Assembly (NCBI RefSeq): GCF_002307475.1
Contig: NZ_NTMH01000012.1
Location: 38,847-102,846, forward strand
Origin: Pantoea allii
GTDB lineage: Bacteria; Pseudomonadota; Gammaproteobacteria; Enterobacterales; Enterobacteriaceae
Direction: 5' to 3'
Length of the DNA stretch: 64,000 nucleotides
The position numbers and the translations under genes were made by a program. Below, one piece after another: positions 10,406 through 22,053 of the stretch. Every line of letters begins with the position of its first letter. Within the stretch, counting starts at the first letter, position 1. Below the pieces are notes generated by a model. It was given only the letters and a program-made list of their open reading frames with translations, had not been told where the DNA came from and made no database searches.

Positions 10406-13312
10406 TTATTGATGCGTAACCACAATCAGACGCAGCGCGTCCAGTCGCCAGTTGGCCTCATCCAGACTCTCCAGCACCTGCTGGCGATTGCTTTCTAACG
10501 CCTCGACTTCATCGTCACGGATGTTGGGGTTCACGGCTCTCAGGGCTTCAAGACGGGATAACTCGGCCCCCAGCTTTTCGCCTGCCTCACGCCGCGCCGC
10601 GTCAATGACGGCGCGCGCTTCACTGACGACTTCTTTTTCGGCCAGCGTAAGAATCGCGTGAACATCCTGCTGTACGGCATTCACCAGCTTACTGCCGGTA
10701 TGGCGGTTAACCGCATTCAACTGACGGTTGAAACTCTCGAACTCCACTTTACCGGCCAGATTCGTACCGTTGCGATCTAACAGCAGACGCACGGGCGTTG
10801 GCGGCAGGAAACGGGTGAGTTGCAGATGTTTCGGCGCCTGCGCTTCCACCACATAGATCATTTCGACCAACAGCGTTCCCACGGGTAAGGCCTTATTCTT
10901 CAGCAATGACAGCGCACAGCTCCCGGTATCACCTGACAGGATCAGATCCAACCCATTACGGATTAACGGATGTTCCCAGGTGATAAACTGCGTATCTTCA
11001 CGCGAAAGGGCCTGATCGCGATTGAAGGTGATCGTGCAACCATCTTCTGGCAGGCCCGGAAAATCCGGCACCAGCATATGATCCGATGGCGTCAGCACTA
11101 TCAGGTTATCGCTGCGGTCTTCCTGATTGATTCCCACGATGTCGAACAGGTTGAGGGCAAAGTTAACCAGCTCAGTATCATTGTCCTGCTCGGCGATGGT
11201 ATTCGCCAGCGCCTGAGCGGCGTCGCCACCGTTAGAGTTCAGTTCCAGCAGACGATCGCGGCCCTGTTCCAACTGGGATTTCAGCGCGTCATGCTGCTTG
11301 CGGCATTCAATGATGAAATCATCAAAACCGTCGCTGTTTTCCGGCGCAGCCAGATAGTTGATCAGCTCTGCGTGAACGCTGTCATAGATTGCTCTGCCGG
11401 TCGGACAGGTGTGCTCAAACGCATCCAGCCCTTCGTGATACCAGCGCAGCAGCACGGCCTGCGCCGTTTTCTCCAGCCACGGCACCAGAATCTGGATATC
11501 GTGTGCCTGACCAATACGATCCAGACGACCAATACGCTGTTCCAGCAGATCCGGGTTAAACGGCAGATCGAACATGACCAGACGGCTGGCGAACTGGAAG
11601 TTACGGCCTTCGGAGCCAATTTCGGAACACAGCAGCACTTGCGCACCGTTCTCGTCTGAAGCAAACCAGGCAGCGGCCCGATCGCGTTCAATAATCGACA
11701 AGCCTTCGTGGAACACCGCAGCGCGAATCCCTTCCCGTTCACGCAAGACCTGTTCCAACTGCAGCGCCGTCGCGGCCTGAGCGCAGATCACCAGCACCTT
11801 CTCTTTACGGTTACTGGTGAGATAACCCATAAGCCATTCAACGCGTGGATCGAAGTTCCACCAGGTGCCGGTATCGCCTTCGAATTCCTGATAAATCTGC
11901 TCCGGGTAAAGCAGGTCGCGCGCACGCGCCTCTGCGCTTTTGCGCGTTCCCATAATACCGGACACTTTAATGGCGGTTTGATACTGCGCAGGCAGCGGCA
12001 GACGGATCTGGTGCAGCTCACGTTTAGGGAAGCCTTTCACACCGTTCCGCGTATTACGAAACAGAACGCGGCTGGTGCCGTGGCGATCCATCAGCATAGA
12101 AATGAGTTCTTTGCGCGCGTCCTGCTTGCCTTCACGGTCGCTGTTTGCCACCTGCAGCAGCGGTTCAATGTCCTGCTCGCCGACCAGCTCATTGATCATA
12201 TTCATCTCGCTTTGGGAGATGGCATGATCGGCCAGCAGCGAGGTGACCGCGTCCGCAATCGGACGGAAGTGCTGCTGCTCTTCAACGAAGGCGGCAAAAT
12301 CATGAAAACGATTAGGATCGAGCAGGCGCAGACGCGCAAAGTGGCTCTCCATGCCCAACTGTTCTGGCGTTGCCGTCAGTAACAGGACGCCCGGCGTTTT
12401 TTCGGCCAGTTTTTCGATAACCTGATATTCACGGCTGGGTTCGCCTTCGGACCAGGCCAGGTGATGAGCTTCATCGACCACCATTAAATCCCAGTCAGCC
12501 TCCGCCAGCTTATCCAGACGCTGCTTATTACGACGGACAAAGTCCAGCGAGCAGATAATCAACTGCTCGGTGTCAAAGGCATTATCACTGTCATGCTGTG
12601 CTTCGGCATAGCGATCGTCATCGAACAGGGCAAAGCGCAGGTTGAAGCGGCGCAGCATTTCTACCAGCCACTGATGTTGCAGGGTTTCCGGCACCACAAT
12701 AAGCACGCGCTCAGCCCGGCCCGCTAACAGTTGCTGCTGGATAATCATGCCGGCTTCAATGGTTTTACCTAAGCCCACTTCATCCGCCAGCAGAACGCGC
12801 GGCGCATGGCGACGACCCACATCGTGGGCAATGTGCAGCTGGTGTGGAATCAGGTTGGTGCGCATGCCGCGCAGGCCACTGACAGGCAGACGATACTGCT
12901 CACTTTGGTATTTACGTGCACGAAAACGCAGGGCGAAGCGATCCATACGATCAAGCTGGCCTGCGAATAACCGGTCCTGAGGCTTACTGAACACCAGTTT
13001 GCTGTCGAGCATCACTTCGCGCAGCATAACGTCGGTTTCCTGGGTATCAAGGCGCGTACCGATATAGGTTATCAGGTCATTGTCATTGCGGACTTCATCG
13101 ACCTGCATCTGCCAGCCTTCGTGGCTGGTAACGGTATCACCCGGATTAAAAATCACGCGAGTGACCGGCGAGTCGTTGCGAGCGTAGAGGCGATTTTCCC
13201 CTGTGGCCGGAAAAATCAACGTGATCATGCGAGTATCAATCGCCACCACGGTGCCTAATCCCAGTTCACTTTCTGTATCACTGATCCAACGCTGACCTAA
13301 TGTAAAAACCAT
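10406..13312 (-). CDS. rapA: RNA polymerase-associated SWI2/SNF2 ATPase RapA
   Basis: RapA (HepA) binds core RNA polymerase and uses ATP to recycle stalled post-termination complexes. The start is the ATG giving [14 protein letters not shown], which matches the family. The frame stays open 22 codons further upstream, but that extension is not homologous. The resulting 968 residues equal the E. coli length. The order is: N-terminal Tudor-like domains, helicase lobe 1 with Walker A DEVGLGKT (177-184) and a DEAH box, lobe 2 with [13 protein letters not shown] and the [11 protein letters not shown] motif VI, then Spacer and C-terminal domains ending in [14 protein letters not shown]. It lies between rluA and polB as in E. 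coli. Confidence 0.98.
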   Translation of the reverse strand: MVFTLGQRWISDTESELGLGTVVAIDTRMITLIFPATGENRLYARNDSPVTRVIFNPGDTVTSHEGWQMQVDEVRNDNDLITYIGTRLDTQETDVMLREVMLDSKLVFSKPQDRLFAGQLDRMDRFALRFRARKYQSEQYRLPVSGLRGMRTNLIPHQLHIAHDVGRRHAPRVLLADEVGLGKTIEAGMIIQQQLLAGRAERVLIVVPETLQHQWLVEMLRRFNLRFALFDDDRYAEAQHDSDNAFDTEQLIICSLDFVRRNKQRLDKLAEADWDLMVVDEAHHLAWSEGEPSREYQVIEKLAEKTPGVLLLTATPEQLGMESHFARLRLLDPNRFHDFAAFVEEQQHFRPIADAVTSLLADHAISQSEMNMINELVGEQDIEPLLQVANSDREGKQDARKELISMLMDRHGTSRVLFRNTRNGVKGFPKRELHQIRLPLPAQYQTAIKVSGIMGTRKSAEARARDLLYPEQIYQEFEGDTGTWWNFDPRVEWLMGYLTSNRKEKVLVICAQAATALQLEQVLREREGIRAAVFHEGLSIIERDRAAAWFASDENGAQVLLCSEIGSEGRNFQFASRLVMFDLPFNPDLLEQRIGRLDRIGQAHDIQILVPWLEKTAQAVLLRWYHEGLDAFEHTCPTGRAIYDSVHAELINYLAAPENSDGFDDFIIECRKQHDALKSQLEQGRDRLLELNSNGGDAAQALANTIAEQDNDTELVNFALNLFDIVGINQEDRSDNLIVLTPSDHMLVPDFPGLPEDGCTITFNRDQALSREDTQFITWEHPLIRNGLDLILSGDTGSCALSLLKNKALPVGTLLVEMIYVVEAQAPKHLQLTRFLPPTPVRLLLDRNGTNLAGKVEFESFNRQLNAVNRHTGSKLVNAVQQDVHAILTLAEKEVVSEARAVIDAARREAGEKLGAELSRLEALRAVNPNIRDDEVEALESNRQQVLESLDEANWRLDALRLIVVTHQ

Positions 13313-13467
13313 ATAATTTTTGCTCGAATTTTTAACGTTTTTGAAGGTGTTCCCCATTCTCAGGCAATAGCATGTCAACCAGGCAAAAGGGCCTGGTACG
13401 TCATTTCAGAGCAGTGAGTTTTGAGGAAGGGCATTATGGTACTGGATGGCAGGGCATTCGTCACCTG

Positions 13468-15828
13468 TCAAAAAAGCCCTAACTGCCCGGTAATGAGTGT
13501 AGCAAAGTCACCCTCGACGAAGGGCAGAATGCCTTCGGCTACGGGTTGCAGCTGTTTTGTGACGTAATGATCGTAGTCCAGCGGCGTGGTTCGGGCCTCC
13601 ACGGGCTCAGGACCGCCGGTGGCAATCACATAGCGAATGCGGCCGCCGGTCTGGTATTGCAGCGGCCTGCCCAGTTTACGGTTCTGTTCATCAGCCAGGC
13701 GGGCGGCGCGAACGTGCGGCGGCACGTTTCGTTCATACTCGTTCAGCGGGCGGCGCAGGCGCTTTTTGTAAATCAGCTGATCGTCCAGCTCGCCCGCCAG
13801 TAATTGCGCCACCGTAGTGCGGACATACTCCTCCCAAGGCTGGCGATGAAATATCCGGCTGTAAAGCGCCTGCTGAAACTGCTGCGCCAGCGGCGTCCAG
13901 TCGGTACGTACCGATTCCAGCCCTTTAAACACCATACGTTCACCTTCGGCCTCCCGAATTAAGCCGGCATAACGTTTCTTACTGCCCTGTTCGGCACCGC
14001 GAATGGTGGGCATCAGGAAGCGGCAAAAGTGATTTTCATACTCCAGCTCCAGTGCGCTGGTCAGGCCGTATTGCTGTTGCAGATGCGTGCGCCACCAGTG
14101 ATTAACCTTCACCGCCAGCGAGCGGCCAATGGCTTCTGCATCGGCTTCACTGTGGGCGGATTTGAGCCAGACAAAAGTTGAGTCGGTATCGCCATAAATC
14201 ACATCATAGCCTTCGGCTTCAATGAGTTCGCGGGTTTGCTGCATGATGGCGTGACCGCGCAGGGTGATGGAGGAAGCCAGCCGTGGGTCAAAAAAGCGAC
14301 AGGCGCTGGTGCCCAGCACGCCGTAAAACGCATTCATGATGATTTTCAGCGCTTGCGACAGCGGTTTATTACCCTGCTGTTTTGCGGTTTCACGTCCCTG
14401 CCAAATCTGTTCAACGATAGCCGGCAGGCAGTGCGTTGTGCGGGAGAAGCGTGCCTCGCGGAAACCGGTGACGGAGTCAGCGTCAGCAGGGTGCGCCAGG
14501 CCGTCAATCAGGCCGACGGGATCGATTAGAAAAGTGCGGATAATCGACGGGTACAGGCTTTTATAATCCAGCACCAGCACCGAATCATACAGGCCGGGAC
14601 GGGAATCCATTACGTAACCACCGGGGCTGGCCTCTGGTGCAACATCGCCAGGATTAGGCGCAACAAAGCCGACCCGATGCATGCGGGGGATATACAGATG
14701 ACTGAAGGCGGCGACGGAGCCGCCGTGGCGATCGACTGCCAGCCCGTTGACGGCTGCGCGCTCCAGCAAAAATGGCATAATCTCGGTTTTGTGGAAGATG
14801 CGCGTCACCAGCTCGCAGTCTTTCAGGTTATAGCGCGCCAGCGCCGGTTTATCGTTGGCAAAACGCCAGTTGATCTCTTCCATGCGCTGCCACGGATTAT
14901 CAATGGCTTTGCCTTCACCAAGCAGCTGCTGCGAGACGGCCTCCAGACTAAAGGAGGGAAAGTCCCAGAAGGCGGATTTCAGCGCATCAATGCCATCGAT
15001 AATCAGGCGTCCGCTGGCCTGGGCAAAAAAAACGCCGGGTTTAAAACCGTGTTCTCGCCACTCCAGCACGGCCTGCTGTCGGCCAAGACGCAATGGAATG
15101 CCGTAGCGGTCGGCGTGTTTTTGCAGCACACGCAGGTCAAACTGCACCACGTTCCAGCCGATGATCACATCCGGGTCGTTGTCGGCAAACCAGCGATTAA
15201 GCGCGTCCAGCAACTGCGGGCGGCTTTCAAGGTAGATGAGTTCGAAATCCAGTGCGCTGGCATCACCGTTAGGCGGCCCCAGCATGTAAACCTGGCGCTG
15301 ACCGCAGCCCTCCAGGCCGATGCAGTAAAGCTCCCCGTGCTGAGTGGTTTCGATATCCAGCGATACCCACTTTAGCGGCGGGCGGTAATCAGGATGAGGT
15401 TTAAGACGAGCGTTAACCACCGAATCGCCCTGAATATCTCCATCGAACCACACGGGCGCGGTGATAAACCGTTCCATCAAGTAGCGCTCGGGGGGACGGA
15501 TATCGGATTCATAGAGAGGAATACCGTTTTCACGCAGTTTTTTTTCAATCCACTGCAACTGACGGTGCTGGCGGCAGTAAAGGCCAAATACCGGACGGCG
15601 GCGAAAATCTTTTAACTGCAAAGGTTGGATGCGCAGCTGACGCTCGTCCTGCAACAGCGATTCCACCTGGGCCTGATATTCAACGGGAATAAAGGTTACC
15701 GATTCCTGCGCGGGCAGCACGACGCGCTGAGCACCTGAATCGGTGGCCAGCCAGAGCGTAATTTCAGTGCCTTGCGGCGTATCGCGCCAGTGACGGCTGA
15801 GCAGAAACCCTGCGCGGGGCTTATTCAC
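13468..15828 (-). CDS. polB: DNA polymerase II
   Basis: This is the SOS-induced family B polymerase that takes part in replication restart and bypass of some lesions. The 786 residues carry a 3'-5' exonuclease domain ([11 protein letters not shown] near 155 and the [11 protein letters not shown] block). The polymerase motifs follow: [11 protein letters not shown] (about 420), B NAFYGVLG, and C YGDTDSTF (about 545, with the two catalytic Asp). It ends in GQLGLF, a clamp-binding peptide typical of Pol II. E. coli Pol II has 783 residues. In E. coli the araBADC genes come next; here the next gene is yabI. Confidence 0.98.
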   Translation of the reverse strand: MNKPRAGFLLSRHWRDTPQGTEITLWLATDSGAQRVVLPAQESVTFIPVEYQAQVESLLQDERQLRIQPLQLKDFRRRPVFGLYCRQHRQLQWIEKKLRENGIPLYESDIRPPERYLMERFITAPVWFDGDIQGDSVVNARLKPHPDYRPPLKWVSLDIETTQHGELYCIGLEGCGQRQVYMLGPPNGDASALDFELIYLESRPQLLDALNRWFADNDPDVIIGWNVVQFDLRVLQKHADRYGIPLRLGRQQAVLEWREHGFKPGVFFAQASGRLIIDGIDALKSAFWDFPSFSLEAVSQQLLGEGKAIDNPWQRMEEINWRFANDKPALARYNLKDCELVTRIFHKTEIMPFLLERAAVNGLAVDRHGGSVAAFSHLYIPRMHRVGFVAPNPGDVAPEASPGGYVMDSRPGLYDSVLVLDYKSLYPSIIRTFLIDPVGLIDGLAHPADADSVTGFREARFSRTTHCLPAIVEQIWQGRETAKQQGNKPLSQALKIIMNAFYGVLGTSACRFFDPRLASSITLRGHAIMQQTRELIEAEGYDVIYGDTDSTFVWLKSAHSEADAEAIGRSLAVKVNHWWRTHLQQQYGLTSALELEYENHFCRFLMPTIRGAEQGSKKRYAGLIREAEGERMVFKGLESVRTDWTPLAQQFQQALYSRIFHRQPWEEYVRTTVAQLLAGELDDQLIYKKRLRRPLNEYERNVPPHVRAARLADEQNRKLGRPLQYQTGGRIRYVIATGGPEPVEARTTPLDYDHYVTKQLQPVAEGILPFVEGDFATLITGQLGLF

Positions 15829-15878
15829 GTATTCTCCAGGCAGACAGCGAGTCGGAAGTGTAGGTTAAAAAGTATAAC

Positions 15879-15894
15879 ATGGATATTTATACAG
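15879..15894 (-). promoter_or_regulatory. Possible degenerate LexA box before polB
   Basis: On the minus strand CTGTATAAATATCCAT matches the left half of the LexA consensus CTGT-N8-ACAG perfectly but only 2 of 4 bases on the right. It lies about 50 bases before the polB start, and E. coli polB (dinA) has a LexA box in this position. A weak call that rests mainly on location. Confidence 0.4.
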
Positions 15895-15996
15895 TGTCTG
15901 CCGGTGCGTTTTGTCAATATTGACCTACAATTCTTGCCTTGACGCTGTGATGTCTGCTCTGGACAATCCAGCCTTCTGCTTTTTCTGAGGATTGAT

Positions 15997-16761
15997 ATGG
16001 AAGCCTGGGTTGAACACCTGATTACACAGTCGCTGGAGTGGGCGCTGTTTGCCGTGGCGCTGGTGACATTTCTGGAGTCATTAGCGTTCGTGGGGCTGTT
16101 ACTCCCTGGAACCGTGATGATGGCAAGCCTGGGCGCGCTGGTCGGTAGTGGGCAGATAGGATTGTATCCGGCCTGGGCGGCGGGCTTCGTCGGCTGCCTG
16201 TTGGGCGACTGGGTATCTTATGGCATTGGCTGGAAATTTCAGGGGCCGCTCCATCGCTGGAAATACCTGCAAAAGTACAAAGGGTTACTGGATAAGACCG
16301 AACATGCGCTGTATCAGCACAGCATGTTTACGATTCTGGTCGGGCGCTTTGTGGGACCAACCCGACCGTTAATCCCGCTGGTGGCGGGCATGCTGGAACT
16401 GCCGGTGCGTAAGTTTCTGCCCCCCAACCTGATCGGCTGCATTTTATGGCCACCGCTCTATTTATTGCCGGGTATTCTGGCAGGCGTCGCGATTGATGTA
16501 CCGAAAGAAGCCAGGGGCGGTCATTTCATCTGGCTGTTATTGGGCGTTGCTATTCTGGTGTGGCTGGGATGCTGGCTGTGCTGGCGCTGGTGGCGCAGCG
16601 GTAAAACCCGCGACTGGGCGACGGCGTATTTGCCGCCGCAACGCCTGCGCTGGCTGGCACCGCTGAGTTTTGTCGTCGCCGTTGCAGCCTTTATCGGCAT
16701 CCAGTTTCACCCGATGATGCCGATTTTCCGCCACCTTTTGTGGCAGGTCTTTATTGGCTAA
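15997..16761 (+). CDS. yabI: DedA-family inner-membrane protein YabI
   Basis: The 254-residue polytopic protein (SNARE-associated/VTT family) has the DedA signature [17 protein letters not shown] in the centre, preceded by [15 protein letters not shown] and the GDWVSYGIG block. DedA proteins are lipid scramblase/flippase-like proteins involved in membrane and proton-motive-force homeostasis. The exact role of YabI is not known. Same length as E. coli YabI. It converges on thiQ, and the two stop codons overlap (16758-16761). Confidence 0.93.
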   Translation: MEAWVEHLITQSLEWALFAVALVTFLESLAFVGLLLPGTVMMASLGALVGSGQIGLYPAWAAGFVGCLLGDWVSYGIGWKFQGPLHRWKYLQKYKGLLDKTEHALYQHSMFTILVGRFVGPTRPLIPLVAGMLELPVRKFLPPNLIGCILWPPLYLLPGILAGVAIDVPKEARGGHFIWLLLGVAILVWLGCWLCWRWWRSGKTRDWATAYLPPQRLRWLAPLSFVVAVAAFIGIQFHPMMPIFRHLLWQVFIG

Positions 16762-17459
16762 CGAAGCGGGATGCCGAGCACATCGGCTTCCCGTATTTCG
16801 CCTGATAACAGTCTGTCCGTCGCGCCATCCCAGTAAACCCGTCCGTCCACCACGACAACACTGCGTGGCGCAATCTGCTGCGCATCTTCAAGGCTGTGCG
16901 ACACCATCAGCAACGTAATCGCGCGGGTTTCGCAGACGGTACGCACCAGATGAAGCATCTCACCGCGCAGGGCCGGGTCAAGCGCCGAAAAAGGTTCATC
17001 CAGCAGCAGCAGCGGGCGATCGCGGAGTAAACAGCGCGCCAGCGCAACGCGCTGGCGTTGTCCACCCGAGAGCTGACCCGGCAGGCGCGTCAGCATATCG
17101 CTTAACCCCACCTGGTGGGCGATAGCCGCGACCTGCTGAAGTTGCACTGAATTAAGCTTCAATCCTGGATGTAAGCCCAGCCCCAGATTTTGTTCAACGT
17201 TAAGATGTGGAAACAGGTTGTTTTCCTGAAACAGCATCGACACCGGTCGCTGAGCGGGTACGCTGTGGGTGTGATCGACACCGTCGATCGTCAGACTGCC
17301 CTGGCTGACAGGCAGAAAGCCGGCTATCAGATTTAACAGCGTGCTTTTACCCGCGCCGCTGGGGCCGAGAATAGCCAGCCGTTCGCCGCGAACGGCGTTC
17401 AGAGAAAAACGCATCGGCAAATGCTGATACAGGTAAGTCAGATTATTCAGTGTCAGCAT
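16758..17459 (-). CDS. thiQ: Thiamine ABC transporter ATP-binding protein
   Basis: This is the ATPase subunit of the thiamine/TPP importer. The 233 residues contain Walker [10 protein letters not shown] (32-40), a Q-loop in FQENN, the signature LSGGQ (130-134), Walker B LLLLDEP (150-156) and the H-loop in MVSHSLEDA. Its start overlaps the end of thiP by 17 bases, so the two are translationally coupled. It is the last gene of thiBPQ. Confidence 0.97.
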   Translation of the reverse strand: MLTLNNLTYLYQHLPMRFSLNAVRGERLAILGPSGAGKSTLLNLIAGFLPVSQGSLTIDGVDHTHSVPAQRPVSMLFQENNLFPHLNVEQNLGLGLHPGLKLNSVQLQQVAAIAHQVGLSDMLTRLPGQLSGGQRQRVALARCLLRDRPLLLLDEPFSALDPALRGEMLHLVRTVCETRAITLLMVSHSLEDAQQIAPRSVVVVDGRVYWDGATDRLLSGEIREADVLGIPLR

Positions 17460-19053
17460 GGCGACCCGGTAATTTTTCCATCAGAGTGAACAGAGACAGG
17501 CAGAGTAACAGCAGTATCAGCGCAGTCACGGCCCCATCTGCGCCGCGATAGGAACCTATCTGCTGATAAAGGTAGAACGGCAGCGTGCGGAAATCCGCGT
17601 TGCCAAACAGCGCGACAATGCCGAAGTCACCAATTGACAGGATGCAGGCAAATGCCAGCGCCTGCGCCAGTGGACGCTTTAGTGCTCGCCGTTCAATCAG
17701 CCACAGACGGTTCCAGCCGCTGATGCCCAGTGCGCCGCACAGGCGGGTGTAACGTTCAGCGATATCTCGCATGGGGTTTTCCAGCACTTTCAGCGCGTAG
17801 GGAATGGCGATTAACGCATTGGCAAAAATGACCACGCCATCCGGGGCGTCGGGCAAACCGACCGTCGCGTTCAGCAGCAGGAAAAAGCCGGTTGCCAGTA
17901 CAATACCGGGCATCGCCAGAATCAACATACCGCTGCTGTCCATGGCTTGTGCGGCGACATTACGCTGCCGCAGGCGCAGCTCCCGGCTGCTCCACAGCAA
18001 CATCGTGGTCAGCACCACACATAACAGCCCGGCACCGAGCGCGATCCGCAACGAGGTCAGGGTGGCCTGCCACAGGGCCGGTTGCTGTAACGCGCCCTGA
18101 ATCCCGCCCTCCAGACCATTCACAATCACCGCCAGCAGCGGAGGCAGCAGCAGCAGCAGCGCGAAAACAATCATCACGGCGTCACTGACGCGTGACAGCG
18201 TGGAGTCCTGAGGATCGCGCCAGCCCTGCAGCTGTGGACTGCCAGCCGGAATGGCTTTACTGAAGCGTTGGCTGAGGAGCACCAGCATCAGGCAACAGCA
18301 GAGCTGAATAAGCGCCAGCAATGCAGCCCGGCCAGGATCGTAGTCATAACTTAACGCCTGGAAGATGGCCAGTTCGACAGTGGTTGCCTGGGGGCCACCG
18401 CCCAACGAGAGTACGGTGGCAAAACTGGCAAAGCAGAGCATGAAGATCAGTGCGCCCGTGGGCAGCAGCTGGCGGCGCAGCCAGGGCCACTCAAGCAGCC
18501 GGAACTGATGCCAGCCACGTATGTTCAACTGGGCAGCCAGCTGCCGCTGTTCGGCAGGAATGCTTTCCAGTGACTGAAGCATCAGGCGCGTAGCCAACGG
18601 CAGATTAAAAAATACGTGCGCCAGTAAAATGCCCTGCAGCCCGTAAGGTGAGAAGTGATAGTCCACACCAAGCCATGCGCAAAGCTGTGCCAGCCAGCCC
18701 ACCCGACCATAAACGGTAAGCAGGCCAAACACCGCGACCAGCACGGGCAGTACCAGGGTCATAGCGCACAGGCGCAGCAACCACTGGCGGCCAGGAAAGC
18801 GGCGTCGATAAAGGGCGCGGGATAGCGGAATGGCCGGAAGCAGAGAGAGCAGGGCAGAGAGCAGGGCCTGACCCAATGAAAAGACCATCACATGGTGCAG
18901 ATAATCATCCTGCAGTACCTTCAGCCAGTCGGTCGCCGGTGCCGCCATCCACAATGACGCAAATGCCAACAGCGCCACGCTGCAAAGCAGTAGCGTGGCG
19001 AGGGAACCCGGAATCAGCCAGCACGGAATTAATGGCTGACGGCGCGTTGCCAT
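17443..19053 (-). CDS. thiP: Thiamine ABC transporter permease
   Basis: The 536-residue membrane protein is an internally duplicated permease with about 12 membrane segments. Each half carries an EAA-type loop for contact with ThiQ (around [19 protein letters not shown] and, in the second half, [16 protein letters not shown]). It begins [10 protein letters not shown], as does the E. coli protein (536 residues). Its first 25 bases overlap the end of thiB. Confidence 0.97.
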   Translation of the reverse strand: MATRRQPLIPCWLIPGSLATLLLCSVALLAFASLWMAAPATDWLKVLQDDYLHHVMVFSLGQALLSALLSLLPAIPLSRALYRRRFPGRQWLLRLCAMTLVLPVLVAVFGLLTVYGRVGWLAQLCAWLGVDYHFSPYGLQGILLAHVFFNLPLATRLMLQSLESIPAEQRQLAAQLNIRGWHQFRLLEWPWLRRQLLPTGALIFMLCFASFATVLSLGGGPQATTVELAIFQALSYDYDPGRAALLALIQLCCCLMLVLLSQRFSKAIPAGSPQLQGWRDPQDSTLSRVSDAVMIVFALLLLLPPLLAVIVNGLEGGIQGALQQPALWQATLTSLRIALGAGLLCVVLTTMLLWSSRELRLRQRNVAAQAMDSSGMLILAMPGIVLATGFFLLLNATVGLPDAPDGVVIFANALIAIPYALKVLENPMRDIAERYTRLCGALGISGWNRLWLIERRALKRPLAQALAFACILSIGDFGIVALFGNADFRTLPFYLYQQIGSYRGADGAVTALILLLLCLSLFTLMEKLPGRHADTE

Positions 19054-20015
19054 TGGCTAACCCATTGCGAACGGTGGCTGGCGACCTCTTCGGGCGAGAA
19101 CTGTAATGCGGTTTTTGGCACGCTGAGAGAGGCAAAGCCAGCAGGCAGGTCGGTTTTGATCACGGGATACATCCAGTTGCCGGTCGGAATGGTGTTCTGG
19201 AAAGCAGGCGTCACCATAAATTGCATAAACTGCTGCGCCAGTTTTGGCTGTTTACTGTTGGCCAGTCTGGCCGCCACTTCTACCTGCAGATAATGGCCTT
19301 CGGCAAACGGCGCAGCGGCATAGTTATCTTTTTTCTCTTTGATGATGTGGTAAGCCGGCGATGTGGTATAGCTCAGCACCAGATCGCTTTCGCCTTTCAG
19401 GAACAGACCATAGGCTTCACTCCAGCCCTTGGTGACCGTGACGGTTTTTTTCGCCAGCTTTTGCCAGGCTTCAGGGGCCTTATCGCCATAGACTTTTTGC
19501 ATCCAGAGTAACAAGCCAAGGCCGGGCGTGCTGGTGCGCGGATCTTCATAAATCACGCGCCACTTCTCCGGGCTTTCCACCAGTTCTTTCAGGCTTGTAG
19601 GGGGATTCTTCAGGGTGTTTTTGTTATAGACGAACGCAAAGTAACCGTAATCGAAGGGCACAAAAGTGGTGTCTTTCCAGCCGTCTGGCAACTGCAGTTT
19701 GCTGGTATCCACGTCGCTTTTGGCGAAAAGGCCGGTTTGTGCCGCCGCCTGCACGAGATTGTTGTCCAGGCCTAATACCACATCGGCCTTGCTGTTTTTG
19801 CCTTCCATGCGCACGCGGTTCAGCAGGGATACCCCGTCTTCCAGGGCAACAAATTTCAGTTCGCAATCGCACTGGGCTTCAAACGCTTTTTTTACAGCCG
19901 GGCCGGGGCCCCAGTCAGCGGAAAAGGAGTCGTAGGTGTAAACCGTCAGGACAGGTTTGGCGGCGAATACCGGGGTAGAAAGTAACAGCAGCACGGGCAG
20001 GACGTTTTTTAACAC
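19029..20015 (-). CDS. thiB: Thiamine-binding periplasmic protein
   Basis: This is the periplasmic receptor for thiamine, thiamine monophosphate and TPP. The 328-residue precursor has a signal peptide (MLKNVLPVLLLLSTPVFA, cleavage after Ala 18), the VYTYDSFSADWGPGP start of the mature family, and WMQKVYGDKAPEAW and TKGWSEAYGLFLKGE in the second lobe. It is nearly collinear with E. coli ThiB (327). It is first in the thiBPQ operon and is preceded by a TPP riboswitch. Confidence 0.97.
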   Translation of the reverse strand: MLKNVLPVLLLLSTPVFAAKPVLTVYTYDSFSADWGPGPAVKKAFEAQCDCELKFVALEDGVSLLNRVRMEGKNSKADVVLGLDNNLVQAAAQTGLFAKSDVDTSKLQLPDGWKDTTFVPFDYGYFAFVYNKNTLKNPPTSLKELVESPEKWRVIYEDPRTSTPGLGLLLWMQKVYGDKAPEAWQKLAKKTVTVTKGWSEAYGLFLKGESDLVLSYTTSPAYHIIKEKKDNYAAAPFAEGHYLQVEVAARLANSKQPKLAQQFMQFMVTPAFQNTIPTGNWMYPVIKTDLPAGFASLSVPKTALQFSPEEVASHRSQWVSQWQRAVSH

Positions 20016-20065
20016 TTTGCGCTCCTAATGGCGGCAGGGTTGAGTCGCAAAGGATCTGAGCAAAG

Positions 20066-20163
20066 TAGCCTCTCAAATCCCTACGTCGGTATTAACCGAT
20101 TCAGGTTCGACGGGTATTTCTCAGCGCTCTGACACTGTGGAAAGAGGCACCCCGTTGAGAACG
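20066..20163 (-). promoter_or_regulatory. TPP (THI-box) riboswitch controlling thiBPQ
   Basis: On the minus strand the leader contains the conserved GGGGTGCC, CTGAGAAATACCC, GAACCTGAATCGGTTAATA and GTAGGGA elements of the TPP aptamer in the right order, about 50-150 bases before the thiB start. High TPP is expected to shut thiBPQ down, probably by sequestering the thiB ribosome site, since I see no strong intrinsic terminator before thiB. Confidence 0.95.
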
Positions 20164-20199
20164 TGACATTCTAGTCATTTAACGGTCAGGGGGGAAGGC

Positions 20200-21861
20200 T
20201 CACAGCGTGGGCGGGGCAAACCAGGCGGATTTAAAATCAAACCAGCCCAGCGTATTCATTCGGACGCCGCGCATGCTTCGCTGGCCCTCCAGCAGTAGCC
20301 AGTGGTGAAACAACGGATGGAGCCAGTTATTCTCAACCAGGTGTTTACCCCATTCGGCAAGGGGAAGCGTTTTTCCCCGCCAGCGCGCGGCATCCTGCTG
20401 CCAGTTAACCGGCAGGCAGTGCTGCATTAACGGCGTTTCGTATAACAACGCAAACAGTGAATACTCAAGTGGCAGAGTAAAATTGACGCTGCCCAGCCAG
20501 ATATCGCTTTCACCCTCGCCCTGATGCCAGCTCTCGTAACTGACCTCTCGGGTTTCCAAAGCAACGCCATGTTCTGCCAGCAGTGGACGCAGGGCATCCG
20601 TAATGCTGACATGCTCAATATGCTGATTATACCAGGTCAGCGTCAGCGTCGTGAGGCCGGCAGGTTTTTCCACCGGGGTCAGATCGCGGCGATGGTGCCA
20701 GCGGGGCAGCAGGCCGTAAGCCGGGAACCAGTAGCGCTGATAACCCATGCCCGCCTTATTAAGGAGTGCAATCGGATTAAGCAGGTAGCTTACCCAGCGC
20801 CGGATGTCCCGATCGGCAGCTTTTTCTGAACGCTGATCGAACAGTAAATAGTAGCAACCCTCTTCGAGGCGGCTCTCTTCCTGTTTCTCATCGGCATTTT
20901 CGCCCTGCAGACGAACGCCGGCATACACCAGCTCGTCGCTGATCTCGGGCAGGACCCAAACCGACACGTCATCGATCAACGCGCGATAGCCAAAATAATC
21001 ATCAAACGCTTCGATCTTCAGCTGGCTTTGCTGATTGCGTATCACCCGATAGGGGCCAGTTCCCACAGGCTGGCGGGCAAAATCGCGGATTTCAGGCCAT
21101 TCACGCGGCAGAATCATGGCGCTGACGCTACCCAGTAGCCAGGGCAGCCAGCTGTCGGGCTGGTCTAAATAAATATCCAGCGTCCAGGGAGCAGGGGAAT
21201 CGATCCGGTGGATATGGGAAAACAGAGGATGCTGGCGCTGACGTTCAAGACTGGCGATAACGTCGGCCATGTCCAGTTCCCGGCCATGGTGAAAACGGAT
21301 GGCCGGCCGTATATAGAAGCGCCAGTGACGATCCGAGCTCTGCTGCCAGTGATGGGCGATATCGGCTTCGATTTCCCCCTTTTCCTCATTTATACGGGTC
21401 AGGCCGCTAAAGATCTGGCGGGCAATATGGGTTTCGGAACGGCGCAGTGGCGATCCGGGCAACAGATTGAGCAGAGGACGGTAGTAAAGGACGCGCAAAA
21501 TATGTTTGCCCTGGCGAAAACTGCGCCCCAGGTGCGCGCTAATCATCTGCCTGACCTGGTTTTTATCCCCCACCAGTTGAACTAACTGATCGATACGATC
21601 CTGCTCTAGCAGGTCTTCGGCTCGCTGCTGCTGCAGTGCCAGCCCGGTATAGCAGAAGGTGAGCAGGGAGCGTTTTCCCCGTCCGGCTTCGGCCTGCCAG
21701 GTCAGCCAGCCAGCCTCCTGCATTCTGTTTAGCAGGTTTCGCATATGGCGACGCGAACAGTGCAGCAAATCAGCCAGTTCGCCCAGGGTTGTTTCCTGCG
21801 ATTGCCCCTGGCAACTTTGCCACAGACGAATGAACTGCTGCTTCAGACGTGATGAAGACAT
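20200..21861 (-). CDS. sgrR: Transcriptional activator SgrR
   Basis: SgrR senses glucose-phosphate stress and activates the divergent sgrS. The 553-residue protein has an N-terminal winged-helix domain (about 1-115, with [21 protein letters not shown]) fused to a periplasmic-solute-binding-protein-like domain (SBP_bac_5 type). It ends [22 protein letters not shown], as in E. coli SgrR (551). It lies between thiB and the sRNA locus in the conserved order. Confidence 0.96.
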   Translation of the reverse strand: MSSSRLKQQFIRLWQSCQGQSQETTLGELADLLHCSRRHMRNLLNRMQEAGWLTWQAEAGRGKRSLLTFCYTGLALQQQRAEDLLEQDRIDQLVQLVGDKNQVRQMISAHLGRSFRQGKHILRVLYYRPLLNLLPGSPLRRSETHIARQIFSGLTRINEEKGEIEADIAHHWQQSSDRHWRFYIRPAIRFHHGRELDMADVIASLERQRQHPLFSHIHRIDSPAPWTLDIYLDQPDSWLPWLLGSVSAMILPREWPEIRDFARQPVGTGPYRVIRNQQSQLKIEAFDDYFGYRALIDDVSVWVLPEISDELVYAGVRLQGENADEKQEESRLEEGCYYLLFDQRSEKAADRDIRRWVSYLLNPIALLNKAGMGYQRYWFPAYGLLPRWHHRRDLTPVEKPAGLTTLTLTWYNQHIEHVSITDALRPLLAEHGVALETREVSYESWHQGEGESDIWLGSVNFTLPLEYSLFALLYETPLMQHCLPVNWQQDAARWRGKTLPLAEWGKHLVENNWLHPLFHHWLLLEGQRSMRGVRMNTLGWFDFKSAWFAPPTL

Positions 21862-21937
21862 AAAAGAGGAACTCCCTGAGAAACGTGCTCTGTTTTTCTT
21901 ACCTCATTTTAGAGGCAAGCTTTCCTGTAATGGAAGA

Positions 21938-22050
21938 GCGGGAGGCATTCAGTCATGAATGGCGCTCTGACATGGACTGGCAGCGATGTCTGTCCCTTCT
22001 GAGTCGTGTGTTACCATTTCGCCAGCAGCGTTTATTCTGCTGGCTTTTTT
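21938..22050 (+). ncRNA. sgrS: Probable SgrS small RNA, short form without sgrT
   Basis: The gene lies divergent from sgrR, where sgrS lies in enterics. It ends in a hairpin GCCAGCAG/CTGCTGGC with a T6 tail, the same stem as the E. coli SgrS terminator and Hfq site. About 15 bases before it is CTGAGTCGTGTG, a block similar in make-up and position to the E. coli segment that pairs with the ptsG ribosome site. A TGTAAT at 21926-21931 could be the -10, with no good -35, as expected for an SgrR-dependent promoter; the 5' end given here follows from that and is uncertain. At roughly 110 bases it would be half the E. coli size. No reading frame inside it resembles SgrT. Confidence 0.7.
22021..22050 (+). 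terminator. Terminator of the sgrS-like RNA
   Basis: An 8-bp perfect stem with an 8-base loop and TTTTTT; the minus strand has no T-tract, so it serves only the + strand. Confidence 0.85.
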
Positions 22051-22053
22051 CGC

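Noticed and set aside
11708..12382. 224-codon open frame on the plus strand inside rapA
   Set aside because: Antisense to the conserved helicase domain of rapA; its composition is that of a shadow frame.
14677..15375. 232-codon open frame on the plus strand inside polB
   Set aside because: Antisense to the exonuclease domain of polB, with no recognisable domain.
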